A DNA stretch of 64,000 bases from Pseudonocardiales bacterium (lineage in GTDB: Bacteria; Actinomycetota; Actinomycetes; Mycobacteriales; Pseudonocardiaceae), in assembly GCA_019241525.1 (NCBI GenBank), contig JAFAWY010000058.1, forward strand, positions 62,001-126,000. The letters run 5' to 3'. The notes beneath the pieces are model-generated. The model was not told where the DNA came from. It was given only the letters and a program-made list of their open reading frames with translations, and did no database searches. The translations under genes and the position numbers were made by a program. Position 1 is the stretch's first letter, and each line of letters opens with the position of its first letter. Positions 52,631 through 63,629 of the stretch are shown here, piece by piece.

Positions 52631-54952
52631 TCAGTTGGATGACGTGACGCGGTAGACGTCGTAGACACCCTCGATGTTGCGCACCGCTCGCAGAACATGC
52701 CCTAGATGCTTCGGATCACCCATCTCGAAGGAGAACCGGCTCACCGCTACCCGATCGCGCGTGGTCGTGACCGAGGCAGACAGGATGTTGACCCGCCCAT
52801 CCGCCAGCACCTTGGTGACATCGGACAACAGCCGGTGGCGGTCCAGCGCCTCAACCTGGATGCCGACCAGGAATACCGAGGACGATGAGGGTGCCCATTC
52901 CACCTCGACCAATCGATCAGGCTGTGCCCGGAGCGACTCGGCGTTGGTGCAGTCGGTGCGGTGCACGCTGACCCCGCTACCCCGGGTGACAAAACCAAGG
53001 ATCTCGTCGCCCGGCACGGGGGTGCAACACCGCGCAAGTTTCGCGTAGACGTCAGTGACGCCGCGGACCCGCACGCCAGAGTCACCGGAGGGTCTGCGGC
53101 GCTGGACGGTGGACGGGGTGGCCCGCTCGGCCAGCACATCATCCGCGCCCTCCTCACCACCGAGGAGCGCGACCAGGCGTTGCACCACGTGGCGCGGGGA
53201 AGCGTGGTGCTCCCCCACCGCCGCGTAGAGGGCGCTGACATCGGGATAGCGCAGCTCGCGGGACACCGCGACCATCGACTCGACGGACACCAACCGTTGG
53301 ACCGGTAGGCCAACCCGGCGCAGTTCCTTGGCGATGGCGTTCTTGCCCGCCTCGATGGCCTCCTCGCGGCGCTCCTTGGCGAACCATTGCCGGATCTTGG
53401 CTCGAGCCCGGGGTGACGCGACGAAAGACATCCAGTCCTGGCTCGGGCCGGCACCTTCTGCCTTCGAGGTGAAGATCTCGACGACTTCGCCATTTTGCAG
53501 CTTCCGTTCCAGCGCCACGAGTTGGCCGTTAACCCGCGCGCCGATGCACCGGTTACCCACCTCGGTGTGTACTGCATAGGCAAAATCGACTGGAGTGGAG
53601 CCGGTGGGCAGCGTGATGACCTCACCTTTGGGGGTGAAGACGAAGATTTCACGAGTGGCCAGGTCATAGCGCAGCGCTTCAAGGAATTCGCTGGGATCGG
53701 CCGCTTCCCGCTGCCAATCGAGCAACTGGCGCATCCACGCCATTTCGTCGACGTCAATCGTTCCGTTGGTTGGGTGGTGGGTACCGCGGGTTTCCTTGTA
53801 CCGCCAATGTGCAGCGATGCCATATTCTGCGGTGCGGTGCATGGTGCGGGTGCGAATCTGCACCTCTAGCGGGTTGCCATCCGGCCCGATCACCGTGGTG
53901 TGCAGAGACTGGTAAACGCCGAATCGGGGTTGCGCGATGTAGTCTTTGAACCGGCCCGGCATGGGCTGCCACACCGAATGCACGACGCCGATGGCGGCAT
54001 AACAATCGCGGACTTCGTCGACCATGATCCGCACTCCGACCAGGTCATGGATGTCATCGAAATCACGGCCGCGGACGATCATCTTCTGATAAATCGAGTA
54101 ATAATGTTTGGGCCGCCCCTCAACGGTCCCGGTGATCCGTGCCCCAGCCAAGTGCGCGGAGACCTCATCGATAACCGTCTGCAGGTAGGTGTCCCGCGAC
54201 GGGGCTCGATTGGCCACCAGGCGCACGATCTCGTCGTATTTTTTGGGATGCAGGATCGCGAAAGCCAGGTCTTCAAGCTCTCGTTTGATGGTCGCCATGC
54301 CCAGCCGGTGGGCCAGCGGGGCGAAAACCTCGAGAGTCTCCCGGGCCTTGCGGGCCTGCTGTTCGGGCGGCAGGAAGCGCATGGTGCGCATGTTGTGCAA
54401 CCGGTCGGCCAGCTTGATCACTAGCACGCGCGGGTCTCGGGCCATCGCGATGACCATTTTGCGGATGGTCTCCGCTTCGGCCGCGGCGCCCAGTTTGACC
54501 TTGTCCAGCTTCGTGACACCGTCAACCAGGTGCGCGACCACCGCGCCGAAGTCCTCGGACAATCGACCGAGCGAGTAGTCGGTGTCCTCCACGGTGTCGT
54601 GCAGTAGCGCGGCCACCAGCGTCGTGGTGTCCATGCCGAGTTCGGCCAGGATCGTCGAAACCGCTAAGGGATGGGTGATGTAGGGATCACCGGACTTGCG
54701 TTTCTGGTTGGCGTGTTTCTCCTCAGCGACGTCGTAGGCACGCTGCAGTAATGTGAGATCGGCTTTGGGGTGAAGCGCCCGGTGCACCCCCGCGAGCGGT
54801 TCGAGAACCGGCCTGACAGACCCGGGGCGAGCCGTGATCCGCCTTGCCAACCGGGCCCGAACCCGCCTGGTTGCCGACGGCGGCCGCTGGGGAACGGTGG
54901 TTGCATCCGAGCCGGCCGGCGGCGCTTGGGCGCGCTGCAGGTCCTGGCTCAC
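52631..54952 (-). CDS. relA: (p)ppGpp synthetase/hydrolase RelA/SpoT
   Basis: GTG at 54952; [43 protein letters not shown] and ACT regions present. Confidence 0.97.
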   Translation of the reverse strand: MSQDLQRAQAPPAGSDATTVPQRPPSATRRVRARLARRITARPGSVRPVLEPLAGVHRALHPKADLTLLQRAYDVAEEKHANQKRKSGDPYITHPLAVSTILAELGMDTTTLVAALLHDTVEDTDYSLGRLSEDFGAVVAHLVDGVTKLDKVKLGAAAEAETIRKMVIAMARDPRVLVIKLADRLHNMRTMRFLPPEQQARKARETLEVFAPLAHRLGMATIKRELEDLAFAILHPKKYDEIVRLVANRAPSRDTYLQTVIDEVSAHLAGARITGTVEGRPKHYYSIYQKMIVRGRDFDDIHDLVGVRIMVDEVRDCYAAIGVVHSVWQPMPGRFKDYIAQPRFGVYQSLHTTVIGPDGNPLEVQIRTRTMHRTAEYGIAAHWRYKETRGTHHPTNGTIDVDEMAWMRQLLDWQREAADPSEFLEALRYDLATREIFVFTPKGEVITLPTGSTPVDFAYAVHTEVGNRCIGARVNGQLVALERKLQNGEVVEIFTSKAEGAGPSQDWMSFVASPRARAKIRQWFAKERREEAIEAGKNAIAKELRRVGLPVQRLVSVESMVAVSRELRYPDVSALYAAVGEHHASPRHVVQRLVALLGGEEGADDVLAERATPSTVQRRRPSGDSGVRVRGVTDVYAKLARCCTPVPGDEILGFVTRGSGVSVHRTDCTNAESLRAQPDRLVEVEWAPSSSSVFLVGIQVEALDRHRLLSDVTKVLADGRVNILSASVTTTRDRVAVSRFSFEMGDPKHLGHVLRAVRNIEGVYDVYRVTSSN

Positions 54953-55093
54953 ATCGCACTCTCCCGCCGGATCGTGACAATCATCAGATCTTTGCCGCAG
55001 ATCTTTAGCGTACCGTCCAGACTGTCGCACCAGTTCCCCCAGCATCACCTAGCCCTCCGCGACACCGACCGGAAACACCCCCGGCCCCAGCGG

Positions 55094-55615
55094 TCAGACC
55101 GTGATCAACGCATACACCTGCCGACCAGGCAACCGATCCCTGCCACCTAGCGAAGCGATCTCCAGCAGGACCGAGATGGCGCTGACCATGGCCCCGGCCC
55201 GCTCGACCAGTGCACACGTTGCAGCTACCGTACCGCCGGTCGCCAGCACGTCATCGACCACCAGAGCTCGTTGATGGGGCCGGAGCACGCCGCCAGCCAA
55301 TTCCAGCGATGCCACACCGTACTCCAAAGCGTAGGTCTCTCGATCGGCGACAATCGGCAATTTGCCAGGTTTGCGGACACCAACCACACCTGCGCCGAGC
55401 GCGTAGGCTACCGCGGCGCCAAGCAGGAAACCACGCGCTTCGACACCGATCACGACATCAACCTGCTGGCCGGGAATGATCAATCCGTCGACGACGGCGT
55501 GAAACGCCGCTGCATCAGCGAATACCGGTGCGAGATCGCGGAAGAGGACTCCCGACTGCGGAAAGTCCGCGATCTCACGAATCAGCGGCCGGAGTAAGGT
55601 TGCCAGGTCGTCCAC
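55094..55615 (-). CDS. apt: Adenine phosphoribosyltransferase
   Basis: 173 aa; IREIADFPQSGVLFRDLAPVFADAAAFHAVVDGL; ALVVDDVLATGGTVAA. Confidence 0.95.
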   Translation of the reverse strand: MDDLATLLRPLIREIADFPQSGVLFRDLAPVFADAAAFHAVVDGLIIPGQQVDVVIGVEARGFLLGAAVAYALGAGVVGVRKPGKLPIVADRETYALEYGVASLELAGGVLRPHQRALVVDDVLATGGTVAATCALVERAGAMVSAISVLLEIASLGGRDRLPGRQVYALITV

Positions 55616-55627
55616 AGTTGATGTGAG

Positions 55628-57382
55628 CTACCTGGTTTTTCCCATCTTGCCAGCGCCTCTGGAGCTACCGCTGAAACCTCTGTCAGAAAGTGTCCTCGGC
55701 GATCCGAACGACTTTCGGCCGGTGTCTGATCGACCGGCCCGCACGTTTATTTTTTTCGGTACTTGATAATCCATCTGCGAGCGTAGGCTCCGCGCGGTGT
55801 GGAAGTTTTTTTCAGAGCTGGCCTTATCCGGAATAGCAGGAGGATTAAGGTCGTGTACCGGCGCGGGCACCCGGATCGGGATGGGCAGCTGAACCGGCAC
55901 ATCGACTGGCGGTAGCGGGGCCGGCAGGGCTACGGGGATCGACACCTCGGATGGGTCAGATGGTGATCCGGCCAAGCCTGGCGGCTGTTCAGGACTCACT
56001 GCCGTGCACGGATTGTTACCACCCAGTTGCCCGCTGCACCCCTGGCTGAAGCGATATCGGGTCGTAGCACTTTCCGTCTGGTTGGCACGGTGGCGCAGCA
56101 GGTCAGATTGAGCGTGGTCGGAGGGCGCGGCCTCGACCTTCGCGCGAGGAATCTCCGAGACCAGCGGTCGCGCCGCCTCCGCCGGGCCCATCGCGCGCAG
56201 CTTCCCAGCCGACGTAGGGACACGGTCTGCAGGGCGACCGTTGGTTACCACCCGCATAGCCAGGGACCCATGATCCGGTTCAGGGAAAGCCTGCACCGGC
56301 GGCCGTCCGCCCGAACCGAAAAAGTCAACACCGGGGATGACAGCTAGTGGCGGGCTGGACAGGCCGGCGGCCAATGCCAATGCCCCACCCATCACCGCGG
56401 CCAGCCGAACCGGCCGGTGGTACGCCGCCCGGCTGGCACCGCCGATTCTCCGGCCCAGCGCCGAGACGTCTGCCAGCATCGAGGGGCGAGTCAAATATGC
56501 CGCCAATTCCCGACGCCCCTGCCGTTCCCAGTCAGGTCCGGCTGCCCGGGCGGCCACATCACCGACCGCGGCAAGCAAGCCCTGCGTGTCAGGCCGAGTG
56601 TGCGGATCCTTGGCGAGACCCTGCAACACCAGTTCCCGCAGTGCGTCGGGGATCACCTCAGCCGGGACCAGGCTGGCTTGATGCTTGGCCGCAAGCTCGG
56701 CAGGATCGTCCGCGTAGAACGGCGGTGCGCCGGCAAGGCACTCGAAGAACGTGACGGTTGCGGCATACACATCACTGCTCGGGTGGCTGACCGCAGGACC
56801 ACCCCACTGCTCGGGCGCAAGGTAGAACGGGGTGGACTGGTCGAGCCGTCGCCGACCGTCAGCCGTCCACAGCCCCAAGTCCCTCAGTCGCACCCGGCCG
56901 CCCGAGGTCCCAGCAGAGGTCAGGATCACGTGCTCGGGCTTGACATCGCCGTGCGCCAGATCCGCGTGGTGACAGGCCGCCAGGCCCCGCAGCAGATCCT
57001 TGAGAATGACCAGCGCGGCCTCAGCGCCAATAGCACCTTGGGCAATCAACAGTGACCGCAGCGTGGGTCCGTTGACGTGCTCGCCGATGACGGCAACACC
57101 GTCGTCACAGGCCAGGTAGCGGTAGACACGCGCGATTCCGGACTGGCGGACTCGGGTCAACCGGGCGCACTCGGCCTCGAACCGAGCGCGGAACTCGGCA
57201 TCGGCAAGTACTTCCGGCGAGAGGTAGGTAATCGCGAGAGATTTCCGGGTAAGGCGATGACGGGCGACGACCCGCCGGCCCACGGCGTCTTCACGTACCT
57301 GTCGGAGATGCACCACGCCCGGAACGGACCACCCCGCCATACCAGATCCTCCCTGGTCGCCCCCGCACAGTGCCGCCCCCAT
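55628..57382 (-). CDS. Ser/Thr protein kinase-like protein with degenerate catalytic motifs (probable pseudokinase)
   Basis: Kinase-like fold motifs HADLAHGDVKPEHVILTS, LRDLGLW, TPFYLAPEQWGG; VAIK region reads LAITYLSPEVL (Lys to Thr). Confidence 0.8.
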   Translation of the reverse strand: MGAALCGGDQGGSGMAGWSVPGVVHLRQVREDAVGRRVVARHRLTRKSLAITYLSPEVLADAEFRARFEAECARLTRVRQSGIARVYRYLACDDGVAVIGEHVNGPTLRSLLIAQGAIGAEAALVILKDLLRGLAACHHADLAHGDVKPEHVILTSAGTSGGRVRLRDLGLWTADGRRRLDQSTPFYLAPEQWGGPAVSHPSSDVYAATVTFFECLAGAPPFYADDPAELAAKHQASLVPAEVIPDALRELVLQGLAKDPHTRPDTQGLLAAVGDVAARAAGPDWERQGRRELAAYLTRPSMLADVSALGRRIGGASRAAYHRPVRLAAVMGGALALAAGLSSPPLAVIPGVDFFGSGGRPPVQAFPEPDHGSLAMRVVTNGRPADRVPTSAGKLRAMGPAEAARPLVSEIPRAKVEAAPSDHAQSDLLRHRANQTESATTRYRFSQGCSGQLGGNNPCTAVSPEQPPGLAGSPSDPSEVSIPVALPAPLPPVDVPVQLPIPIRVPAPVHDLNPPAIPDKASSEKNFHTARSLRSQMDYQVPKKINVRAGRSDTGRKSFGSPRTLSDRGFSGSSRGAGKMGKTR

Positions 57383-57573
57383 TCGTCACTCCTCGGAGCG
57401 ACGCCCGGCACCTGACTACTGAGCGTTCTACTAAACGGGGCTGGAAGCAAGGACTCGGTGGGACAACGCACCACATAGGTGATGGAGTGTGAGAAATGCC
57501 GTAGCGACCGGTCAACAGATTGTTACGCTCCGCAGTAACTGCATACGCTACGTAGTCATGTGACTTTTCGCCG

Positions 57574-58776
57574 TTATCGGCCCGCAGATTTGCCGGCCTT
57601 GCCCGACGGTCTCTTGGTCTTACCGGCAGGCTGTCCGCGGCGGCCAGCGGGCGCGCCTTTCCCCCGCGTAGGCGGCAGGACTGACGCGGTCGGCTGGTCA
57701 CCGGCCGTGACGGCGGAGTCGTCGGGGGACGGTTCGCCGACGGTCTCGGGCTCAGCGCTAGTCACCTTGCGGGCCAGCTTGTCCCGGCGCTGAGCGACCC
57801 GCTCGGCCTGCTGCCGGTACTCCGGTCGCCGCATCGTGAGGTCAACGACCAACGGGGTCGCGAGCAGGATCGACGACATGGTTCCGGCCAGGATGCCCAC
57901 CATCTGCACCAGAGCGAGATCCTTGAGTGTTCCCACACCCAGCAGGCCTACGCCGACCAGAAGCAAGCTGAGCACCGGCAACACCGCGATCAAGGAAGTG
58001 TTGATGGAACGCATCAGGGTCTGGTTGATCGCCAGGTTGGCCGCCTCGGCATAGGTTCGTCGAGTCAGGCCTAGCAGTCCCCGGGTGTTCTCCTGCACCT
58101 TGTCGAACACCACGACGGTGTCGTAGAGCGAGAAACCGAGAATGGTGAGCAAGCCGATGACTGATGCGGGGGTGACCTCAAACCCGATCAGTGAATAGAT
58201 TCCCGCGGTCACCAACACGTCGTGCCCTAGGGCGATGAGCGCCGCGATCGCCATCCGGAGCTCGAAATAGACTGCCAGGAACACGCTGACCAGGGCGAGA
58301 AACACCACCAGAGCGATCAGGGCCTGCTTGCTGATCTCACCGCCCCAGGTTGCGCTCACCGCACTGTCGCTGATCGCTTGCTCGCTGGGCCGGCCGTTCT
58401 TACCCAGCGGCTGTAGCTGATCAAAGAGGGCTTTTTTCACCACGAAGGTCTTGTGAGTGTCCAGGGCTCCAGAGCGGATCAAGATACTTGCCGCCGACCC
58501 CGTACCGACTGTCTGGACCGACTCCGGAGGCTGGCCCGCGGCCTCGGTGAACACCCGCTCAGCCTGCTGGGTGGTGATGACGCCATGTGCTCCGTCAGCC
58601 GGAAGCTGTAACCGGGTGCCGCCTTCGAAGTCGATCCCGAGATTGAACCCACGAAGCAGGATCGACAGCAGGCACACCAGGACGAGGAGGCCGGATATGG
58701 AGTACCAGATCCGCCGCCGCCCGACGACATCGAATGCACCGGTTCCGGTGTACAGGCGCCCGAGCGTGCCCGCCAT
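57574..58776 (-). CDS. secF: Protein translocase subunit SecF
   Basis: 400 aa; FNLGIDFEGGTRLQL; SLYDTVVVFDKVQENTR. Confidence 0.96.
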   Translation of the reverse strand: MAGTLGRLYTGTGAFDVVGRRRIWYSISGLLVLVCLLSILLRGFNLGIDFEGGTRLQLPADGAHGVITTQQAERVFTEAAGQPPESVQTVGTGSAASILIRSGALDTHKTFVVKKALFDQLQPLGKNGRPSEQAISDSAVSATWGGEISKQALIALVVFLALVSVFLAVYFELRMAIAALIALGHDVLVTAGIYSLIGFEVTPASVIGLLTILGFSLYDTVVVFDKVQENTRGLLGLTRRTYAEAANLAINQTLMRSINTSLIAVLPVLSLLLVGVGLLGVGTLKDLALVQMVGILAGTMSSILLATPLVVDLTMRRPEYRQQAERVAQRRDKLARKVTSAEPETVGEPSPDDSAVTAGDQPTASVLPPTRGKGAPAGRRGQPAGKTKRPSGKAGKSAGR

Positions 58777-60533
58777 CAGGATCCCTTCCCAGCTGCCGCC
58801 AGCCCGGAGCGGCTGGCAGCCCCGGCCCGCTGCGCAGCCCCGAGCCCGGACAGCGCCGGCTGCGACAGCACCGGGGATTGTGATGCCAGCGCCACCAGCG
58901 GGTGCGTGGCAAGGAAGACCACCACCAAGTCGAGCACCGTGGACATACCCAGCGTGAACGCAAAGCCCTTCACCTGGCCCACAGCCAGCACGTAGAGGAC
59001 CGCGGCGGCCAGGAAGCTCACCGCGTCCGCAGACAGGATGGTGCGGCGGGCCCGAATCCAGGCACGAGGGACCGCAGAACGGAACGTCCGGCCGTCCCGG
59101 ACCTCATCCTTGAGGCGCTCGAAGAAGATCACAAAGGAGTCCGCGGTGATGCCGATCGCGACGATGAACCCAGCGACACCGGCCAAGTCGAGGGTGAACC
59201 CGATCCATCGCCCGAGCAACACCAGTACGGCGTAAACGATGATTCCGGACAACGCCAGCGACAAGATCGTCAGTACGCCGAGCGCTCGGTAATAGAACAG
59301 GCAGTAGACGAACACCACCACCAGCCCGAGCGCGCCGGCGAGCAGACCCGCCCGCAGCGAGGACAGCCCCAGGGTGGCCGAGACCGTCTCGGATTCAGAG
59401 GACTGGAACGACAGCGGCAGCGAACCGTACTTGAGCACGTCGGCAAGGTTCTTGGCCTCGGTTTGGGTGAAGCTGCCGGTGACCCGGGTTTGCTCTCCGG
59501 GCGGGATGACCGAGGTGATCTGCGGTGCCGACACCACCTCGGTGTCCAGCACAAATGCCGCCTGCTTACCGACGTTGGCCGCGGTGTATTGGCCCCAGAC
59601 ATCCTCGCCCTGGTGCTTGAGGTCGAGCCGGACCTCATAGCCAGGACCGTCCGATCTGGGGCCCCACGACGCGTTGGCGATCTGCTCGCCGGACAGGAAT
59701 GCGGGACCCAGCAGGTATTTCGCGGTGTGGTGCTGATCGCAGGTCGCCAGCGGAAGGTTCGGGTCATCGTTGCCCAGCAGCGGACTGGGAGCAGCGCAGT
59801 TCAACGTAGCCAGCGCTTGTTGCTGCACCGCCGGATCCGTGCTCTGTAGCCGGGCCCGGGCCTGCCGGATCTGCTCGGCTAACTCGGGGTTGGCCGAATC
59901 TGCTGGAACACTGCCCACTGGCGGGGTTGGCGCGCTGCTGGGAGGCGCCCCGGGCTTGGGTGTCGGAGCCGGTGTCGGGCTCGGAGTCGGCTCGCCCGGG
60001 GGCGGTTGCTGCGCCTGCTGAGGTACCACGGGTGCCGGTGCGCCCGGTGCGGTAGTCGGTGACGGCGAACCGGACGGGGTGGCCGGACCGCTACCAGGCG
60101 GCGGAGTGCCGCCGGGAGTCGGCGCGGGCGCCGCGGCTGGCTCCTCGGACAGTACGGGGCGGAAATACAGCTTGGCGGTCTGCCCGAGGGTCCGTGCTTG
60201 ATCACCGTTCTCGCCGGGCACCGTGATGATCATATTGACGCCGTCGAGCACGACTTCGGCCCCGCTGACGCCGATCCCGTTGACCCGTTGTTCGATGATC
60301 TGCCGAGCCTGGTCGAGAGACTCGCGCGAGGGTGGCCGGCCGTCAGTGGTCCGGGCAGTGAGGGTCACCCGGGTACCACCTTGCAAGTCGATGCCGAGCT
60401 TCGGGGTGGGCTTGCCACCACCGGTGAGAAAAACCAACGAGTACAGCACGGCGACGATCCCGGCGAAGACCGCCAAGTAACGCCAGGGGCGGAAGCGCCC
60501 GGCCGGTGGTGCCACGTGGGTGACTCTCCTCAT
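58776..60533 (-). CDS. secD: Protein translocase subunit SecD
   Basis: 585 aa; KLGIDLQGGTRVTLTAR; IVAIGITADSFVIFFERLKDEVRDGRTFRSA; long Pro-rich insert. Confidence 0.96.
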   Translation of the reverse strand: MRRVTHVAPPAGRFRPWRYLAVFAGIVAVLYSLVFLTGGGKPTPKLGIDLQGGTRVTLTARTTDGRPPSRESLDQARQIIEQRVNGIGVSGAEVVLDGVNMIITVPGENGDQARTLGQTAKLYFRPVLSEEPAAAPAPTPGGTPPPGSGPATPSGSPSPTTAPGAPAPVVPQQAQQPPPGEPTPSPTPAPTPKPGAPPSSAPTPPVGSVPADSANPELAEQIRQARARLQSTDPAVQQQALATLNCAAPSPLLGNDDPNLPLATCDQHHTAKYLLGPAFLSGEQIANASWGPRSDGPGYEVRLDLKHQGEDVWGQYTAANVGKQAAFVLDTEVVSAPQITSVIPPGEQTRVTGSFTQTEAKNLADVLKYGSLPLSFQSSESETVSATLGLSSLRAGLLAGALGLVVVFVYCLFYYRALGVLTILSLALSGIIVYAVLVLLGRWIGFTLDLAGVAGFIVAIGITADSFVIFFERLKDEVRDGRTFRSAVPRAWIRARRTILSADAVSFLAAAVLYVLAVGQVKGFAFTLGMSTVLDLVVVFLATHPLVALASQSPVLSQPALSGLGAAQRAGAASRSGLAAAGKGS

Positions 60534-60662
60534 TCACTACGCTACCCTGCGCGCCGCGCCGGCATCGGCGAGGTGCTTCTACTGTGCCAGCACCGCGGGC
60601 GACCCGGTCGGTGGGGCTGGAATCTGCAGCTGCGGGAGCGTAGCGCCCTGGCGCCCGACCGG

Positions 60663-60998
60663 TCAGGGGACGTTGGTTCTGCTGCCGTCACCAGGGGAGG
60701 TCAGCGGCGAGCTGGCCTTGTCGTCACCGGCCCTGTCGTCACTGAGCTTCTCCCGGATCGCCGCCCGCAACCACCTGGTACGTACTCCTGGAGCGATCTC
60801 CAGATCGACCGTCATCTCATCCGTGGTGCCGACCACAGTCGCGTACAGGCCAGAGGTGGTGACGACGCGGTCGCCATTGGTCAATGAGCTTTGCAGCCGT
60901 TGCGCATCTGCTATCGCCCGCTTCTGCCGGCGAGCATTCATGATCAACGGCACCGCGAGGACGACGATAAACAGCAACGGCAGGAACAGGGGGTCCAT
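60663..60998 (-). CDS. yajC: Preprotein translocase subunit YajC
   Basis: ATG at 60998: MDPLFLPLLFIVVLAVPLIMNARRQKRAIADAQRLQSSLTNGDRVVTTSGLYATVVG. Confidence 0.92.
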   Translation of the reverse strand: MDPLFLPLLFIVVLAVPLIMNARRQKRAIADAQRLQSSLTNGDRVVTTSGLYATVVGTTDEMTVDLEIAPGVRTRWLRAAIREKLSDDRAGDDKASSPLTSPGDGSRTNVP

Positions 60999-61410
60999 GG
61001 TTCTCCGATCACCATCAGCGTTCCTGCACCGAGTGTGCCAGGTCACGCCACCGCCGGTGGCAACCAGGCGCCATGCTGAGCACCGTATGGGCCAAACGGC
61101 GCAACAGCCGCCGCTGATCGGCGCCACGGCGGGTCTTTCGTCGCCCGATGGCGACCTATGGGCGCAGTGCCGCAAACCGGCACTCTCAGCTTTCTGGGAG
61201 ACCGGATCCGATTCCTTATGGTTGCGCCCGCAGCTCCGAGTGAGATGCAGCCCCATCGAAATTCCAGGCCGCCGACGAAAGGACGACGCGTTGCCGTCGC
61301 ACCGCTACTCCACTCCTCGTTACCGACCTAGCGCCCACGCACTGGACACCCGCTCAACCGGTGTCCACGCTCTGGTTTCCGACCGCGCCGCGAGCAGTGC
61401 AACGGCCACC

Positions 61411-61971
61411 ATGATGCGGCTGCGTATCGTCGAGACCACCGCCTCCAATCCCGCGCTACCACTAGACACCGGTTTTGCGCAAACCCTGCTGGGCCGTATC
61501 GAAGCTGACGAACGCGACTTCGTCCTCCGCTATGTCCAGCCTGGCCTGGTCGGGCTCATCGACGGGACGCTATCGACGCTGGCCCCGATCTTCGCGGTGG
61601 CGTTGTTGTCGTCTTCGCATGCCGCATTGCTGGTTGGTCTGGCCACCGCGCTGGGAGCCGGCATCAGCATGGGTCTGTCCGAGGCGCTGTCTGACGACGG
61701 CGGGCAGACCGGTCGAGGCTCGGCCATCACTCGGGGATCGATTACCGGGGTGATGACCACCGTTGGTGGTGTGTTTCACGCGCTACCGTTCTTGATTGCC
61801 GACCGCACCCTCGCACTGGTGTTGGCCGCGATCGTGGTGGCCATCGAGCTGGCAGCCATCGCCGGCATCCGGAAGCGTTTTCTCGATGTCTCGCTGCGGA
61901 CCTCGCTCATCCAGGTCGTATTCGGCGGCATCCTGATCGTTGGGGTAGGGCTGTGGTTGGGCGGTTTCTAA
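61411..61971 (+). CDS. VIT1/CCC1-like or related small membrane protein
   Basis: ATG at 61411; IEADERDFVLRYVQPGLVGLIDGTLSTLAPIFAVALLSSSHAALLVGLATALGAGISMGLSEALSDDG. Confidence 0.75.
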   Translation: MMRLRIVETTASNPALPLDTGFAQTLLGRIEADERDFVLRYVQPGLVGLIDGTLSTLAPIFAVALLSSSHAALLVGLATALGAGISMGLSEALSDDGGQTGRGSAITRGSITGVMTTVGGVFHALPFLIADRTLALVLAAIVVAIELAAIAGIRKRFLDVSLRTSLIQVVFGGILIVGVGLWLGGF

Positions 61972-61983
61972 GGCCGCGCACCA

Positions 61984-63024
61984 CTAGGAATCGAACAGCG
62001 TCGGTGCAGCATCACCAGCCGCTTCGGCGGGCGGCTCGAGGCGTAGGTGCCGCCACGCGGCGGCAGTGGCCACCCGTCCGCGGGGCGTGCGGGCCAGCAT
62101 GCCGGCCCGGACCAGGAACGGCTCACACACCTCCTCCACCGTGGCCGGCTCCTCCCCGACCGCGACAGCGAGGGTGGATACCCCGACCGGCCCTCCGCCG
62201 AAGGTACGCACCAACGCGGTAAGAACAGCCCGGTCCAGTCGATCCAACCCGAGTTGGTCGACGTCATAGACGGCCAGTGCGGCGCGGGCCACCTCGACGG
62301 TGATCGCGCCGTCAGCGCGGACCTCGGCATAATCCCGAACTCGGCGAAGCAGCCTGTTGGCGATTCGGGGTGTCCCGCGGGAGCGGGCAGCGATCTCGGT
62401 AGCCCCGTCGGGGCGCAGATCCACTCCGAGGATGCCGGCCGAGCGGTGCAGCACCAGTTCCAGCTCGGCAGGCTCGTAAAACTCCATGTGCGCGGTGAAC
62501 CCGAAGCGGTCCCGTAGCGGGCTGGTCAACGCGCCAGACCGGGTGGTCGCCCCCACCAGCGTGAACGGGGCGATCTCTAGGGGGATGGAGGTGGCACCGG
62601 GGCCCTTGCCGACCACGACGTCGACCCGGAAGTCCTCCATCGCAAGGTAGAGCATCTCCTCGGCAGGACGGGCCACCCGGTGAATCTCATCGATGAACAT
62701 CACATCGCCCTCGGTGAGGTTGGACAGCATGGCAGCGAGGTCCCCCGCACGCTCCAACGCTGGTCCTGACGTTATCCGGATCGCACTGCCGAGCTCGGCA
62801 GCGATGATCATGGCAAGGCTGGTCTTGCCCAATCCCGGCGGTCCGGAGAGCAATACGTGGTCCGGTGCGGCGCCACGCCGCCGGGCGCCCTCGAGCACCA
62901 GCTCCAGCTGTTCACGCACCCGAGCCTGACCGATGAACTCAGGCAGCCGGCGGGGCCGCAGGGTGGTCTCCAACTCCACATCTGCCGGGTCCACTACGGC
63001 CGAACTAGGTCGTGGGCTGGTCAC
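61984..63024 (-). CDS. ruvB: Holliday junction branch migration helicase RuvB
   Basis: 346 aa; [56 protein letters not shown]. Confidence 0.98.
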   Translation of the reverse strand: MTSPRPSSAVVDPADVELETTLRPRRLPEFIGQARVREQLELVLEGARRRGAAPDHVLLSGPPGLGKTSLAMIIAAELGSAIRITSGPALERAGDLAAMLSNLTEGDVMFIDEIHRVARPAEEMLYLAMEDFRVDVVVGKGPGATSIPLEIAPFTLVGATTRSGALTSPLRDRFGFTAHMEFYEPAELELVLHRSAGILGVDLRPDGATEIAARSRGTPRIANRLLRRVRDYAEVRADGAITVEVARAALAVYDVDQLGLDRLDRAVLTALVRTFGGGPVGVSTLAVAVGEEPATVEEVCEPFLVRAGMLARTPRGRVATAAAWRHLRLEPPAEAAGDAAPTLFDS

Positions 63025-63629
63025 CGGTTCTTCCCAAGCCGGGCCAGCGCGCTGCGAAGCAGATCTGGGGTATGGACTGGCTCAGAATCGGCTTCGGCCA
63101 GTGCTGCATCGACAGCCTGTTCCGCCTGCCTGGTGGCGAATCCGAGCCCGATCAATGCCTCGGCCACCTGAGTGCGCACCGCGCCGCCACCACCAGCGCC
63201 CGGCGCCGGTGCACCCGATGCTGGCGCGAGCACTCCGACTTTGTCCCGCAATTCCACGATGAGCCGTTCGGCGCCCTTGCGCCCGATGCCCGGGACCCGG
63301 GTGAGCATGGCGATGTCCCCCCCGGCCAGCGCGGTGCGCAAGGTGTCCGGATCGAGCACGGCCAGCATCGCCAGCGCGAGCCGCGGCCCTACCCCGGAGA
63401 CGGTTTGCAGGAGCACAAACAACTCCCGGGCTGCGATGTCGGCGAAGCCGTACAAGGTCAGCGACTCCTCGCGTACCACCAGCGAGGTGGCCAGCCGGGC
63501 CTGCTCGCCATGTCGCAACGTGGCCAGGGTCGCCGGAACGGCGTGCACGGCCAGCCCGACACCACCCACCTCGACCACGGCATGGTCCAGTTCCACGGAG
63601 ATCACCTGCCCTCGCACTGAGGCGATCAT
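63021..63629 (-). CDS. ruvA: Holliday junction branch migration protein RuvA
   Basis: ATG at 63629: [57 protein letters not shown]. Confidence 0.96.
   Translation of the reverse strand: MIASVRGQVISVELDHAVVEVGGVGLAVHAVPATLATLRHGEQARLATSLVVREESLTLYGFADIAARELFVLLQTVSGVGPRLALAMLAVLDPDTLRTALAGGDIAMLTRVPGIGRKGAERLIVELRDKVGVLAPASGAPAPGAGGGGAVRTQVAEALIGLGFATRQAEQAVDAALAEADSEPVHTPDLLRSALARLGKNR

Noticed and set aside
54985-55006. CAGATCTTT direct repeat between apt and relA as a regulatory element
   Set aside because: Only 9 bp twice at 13-nt spacing; too weak without conservation data.
57522-57539. GTTAC-N8-GTAAC inverted repeat upstream of the pseudokinase as a GlnR box
   Set aside because: Spacing and flanking half-sites do not fit the GlnR consensus; 5-bp arms are common by chance.
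60520-61410. Long N-terminal extension of the plus-strand ORF 60520-61971
   Set aside because: Overlaps yajC antisense and has no membrane or domain character; coding signal begins about ATG 61411.
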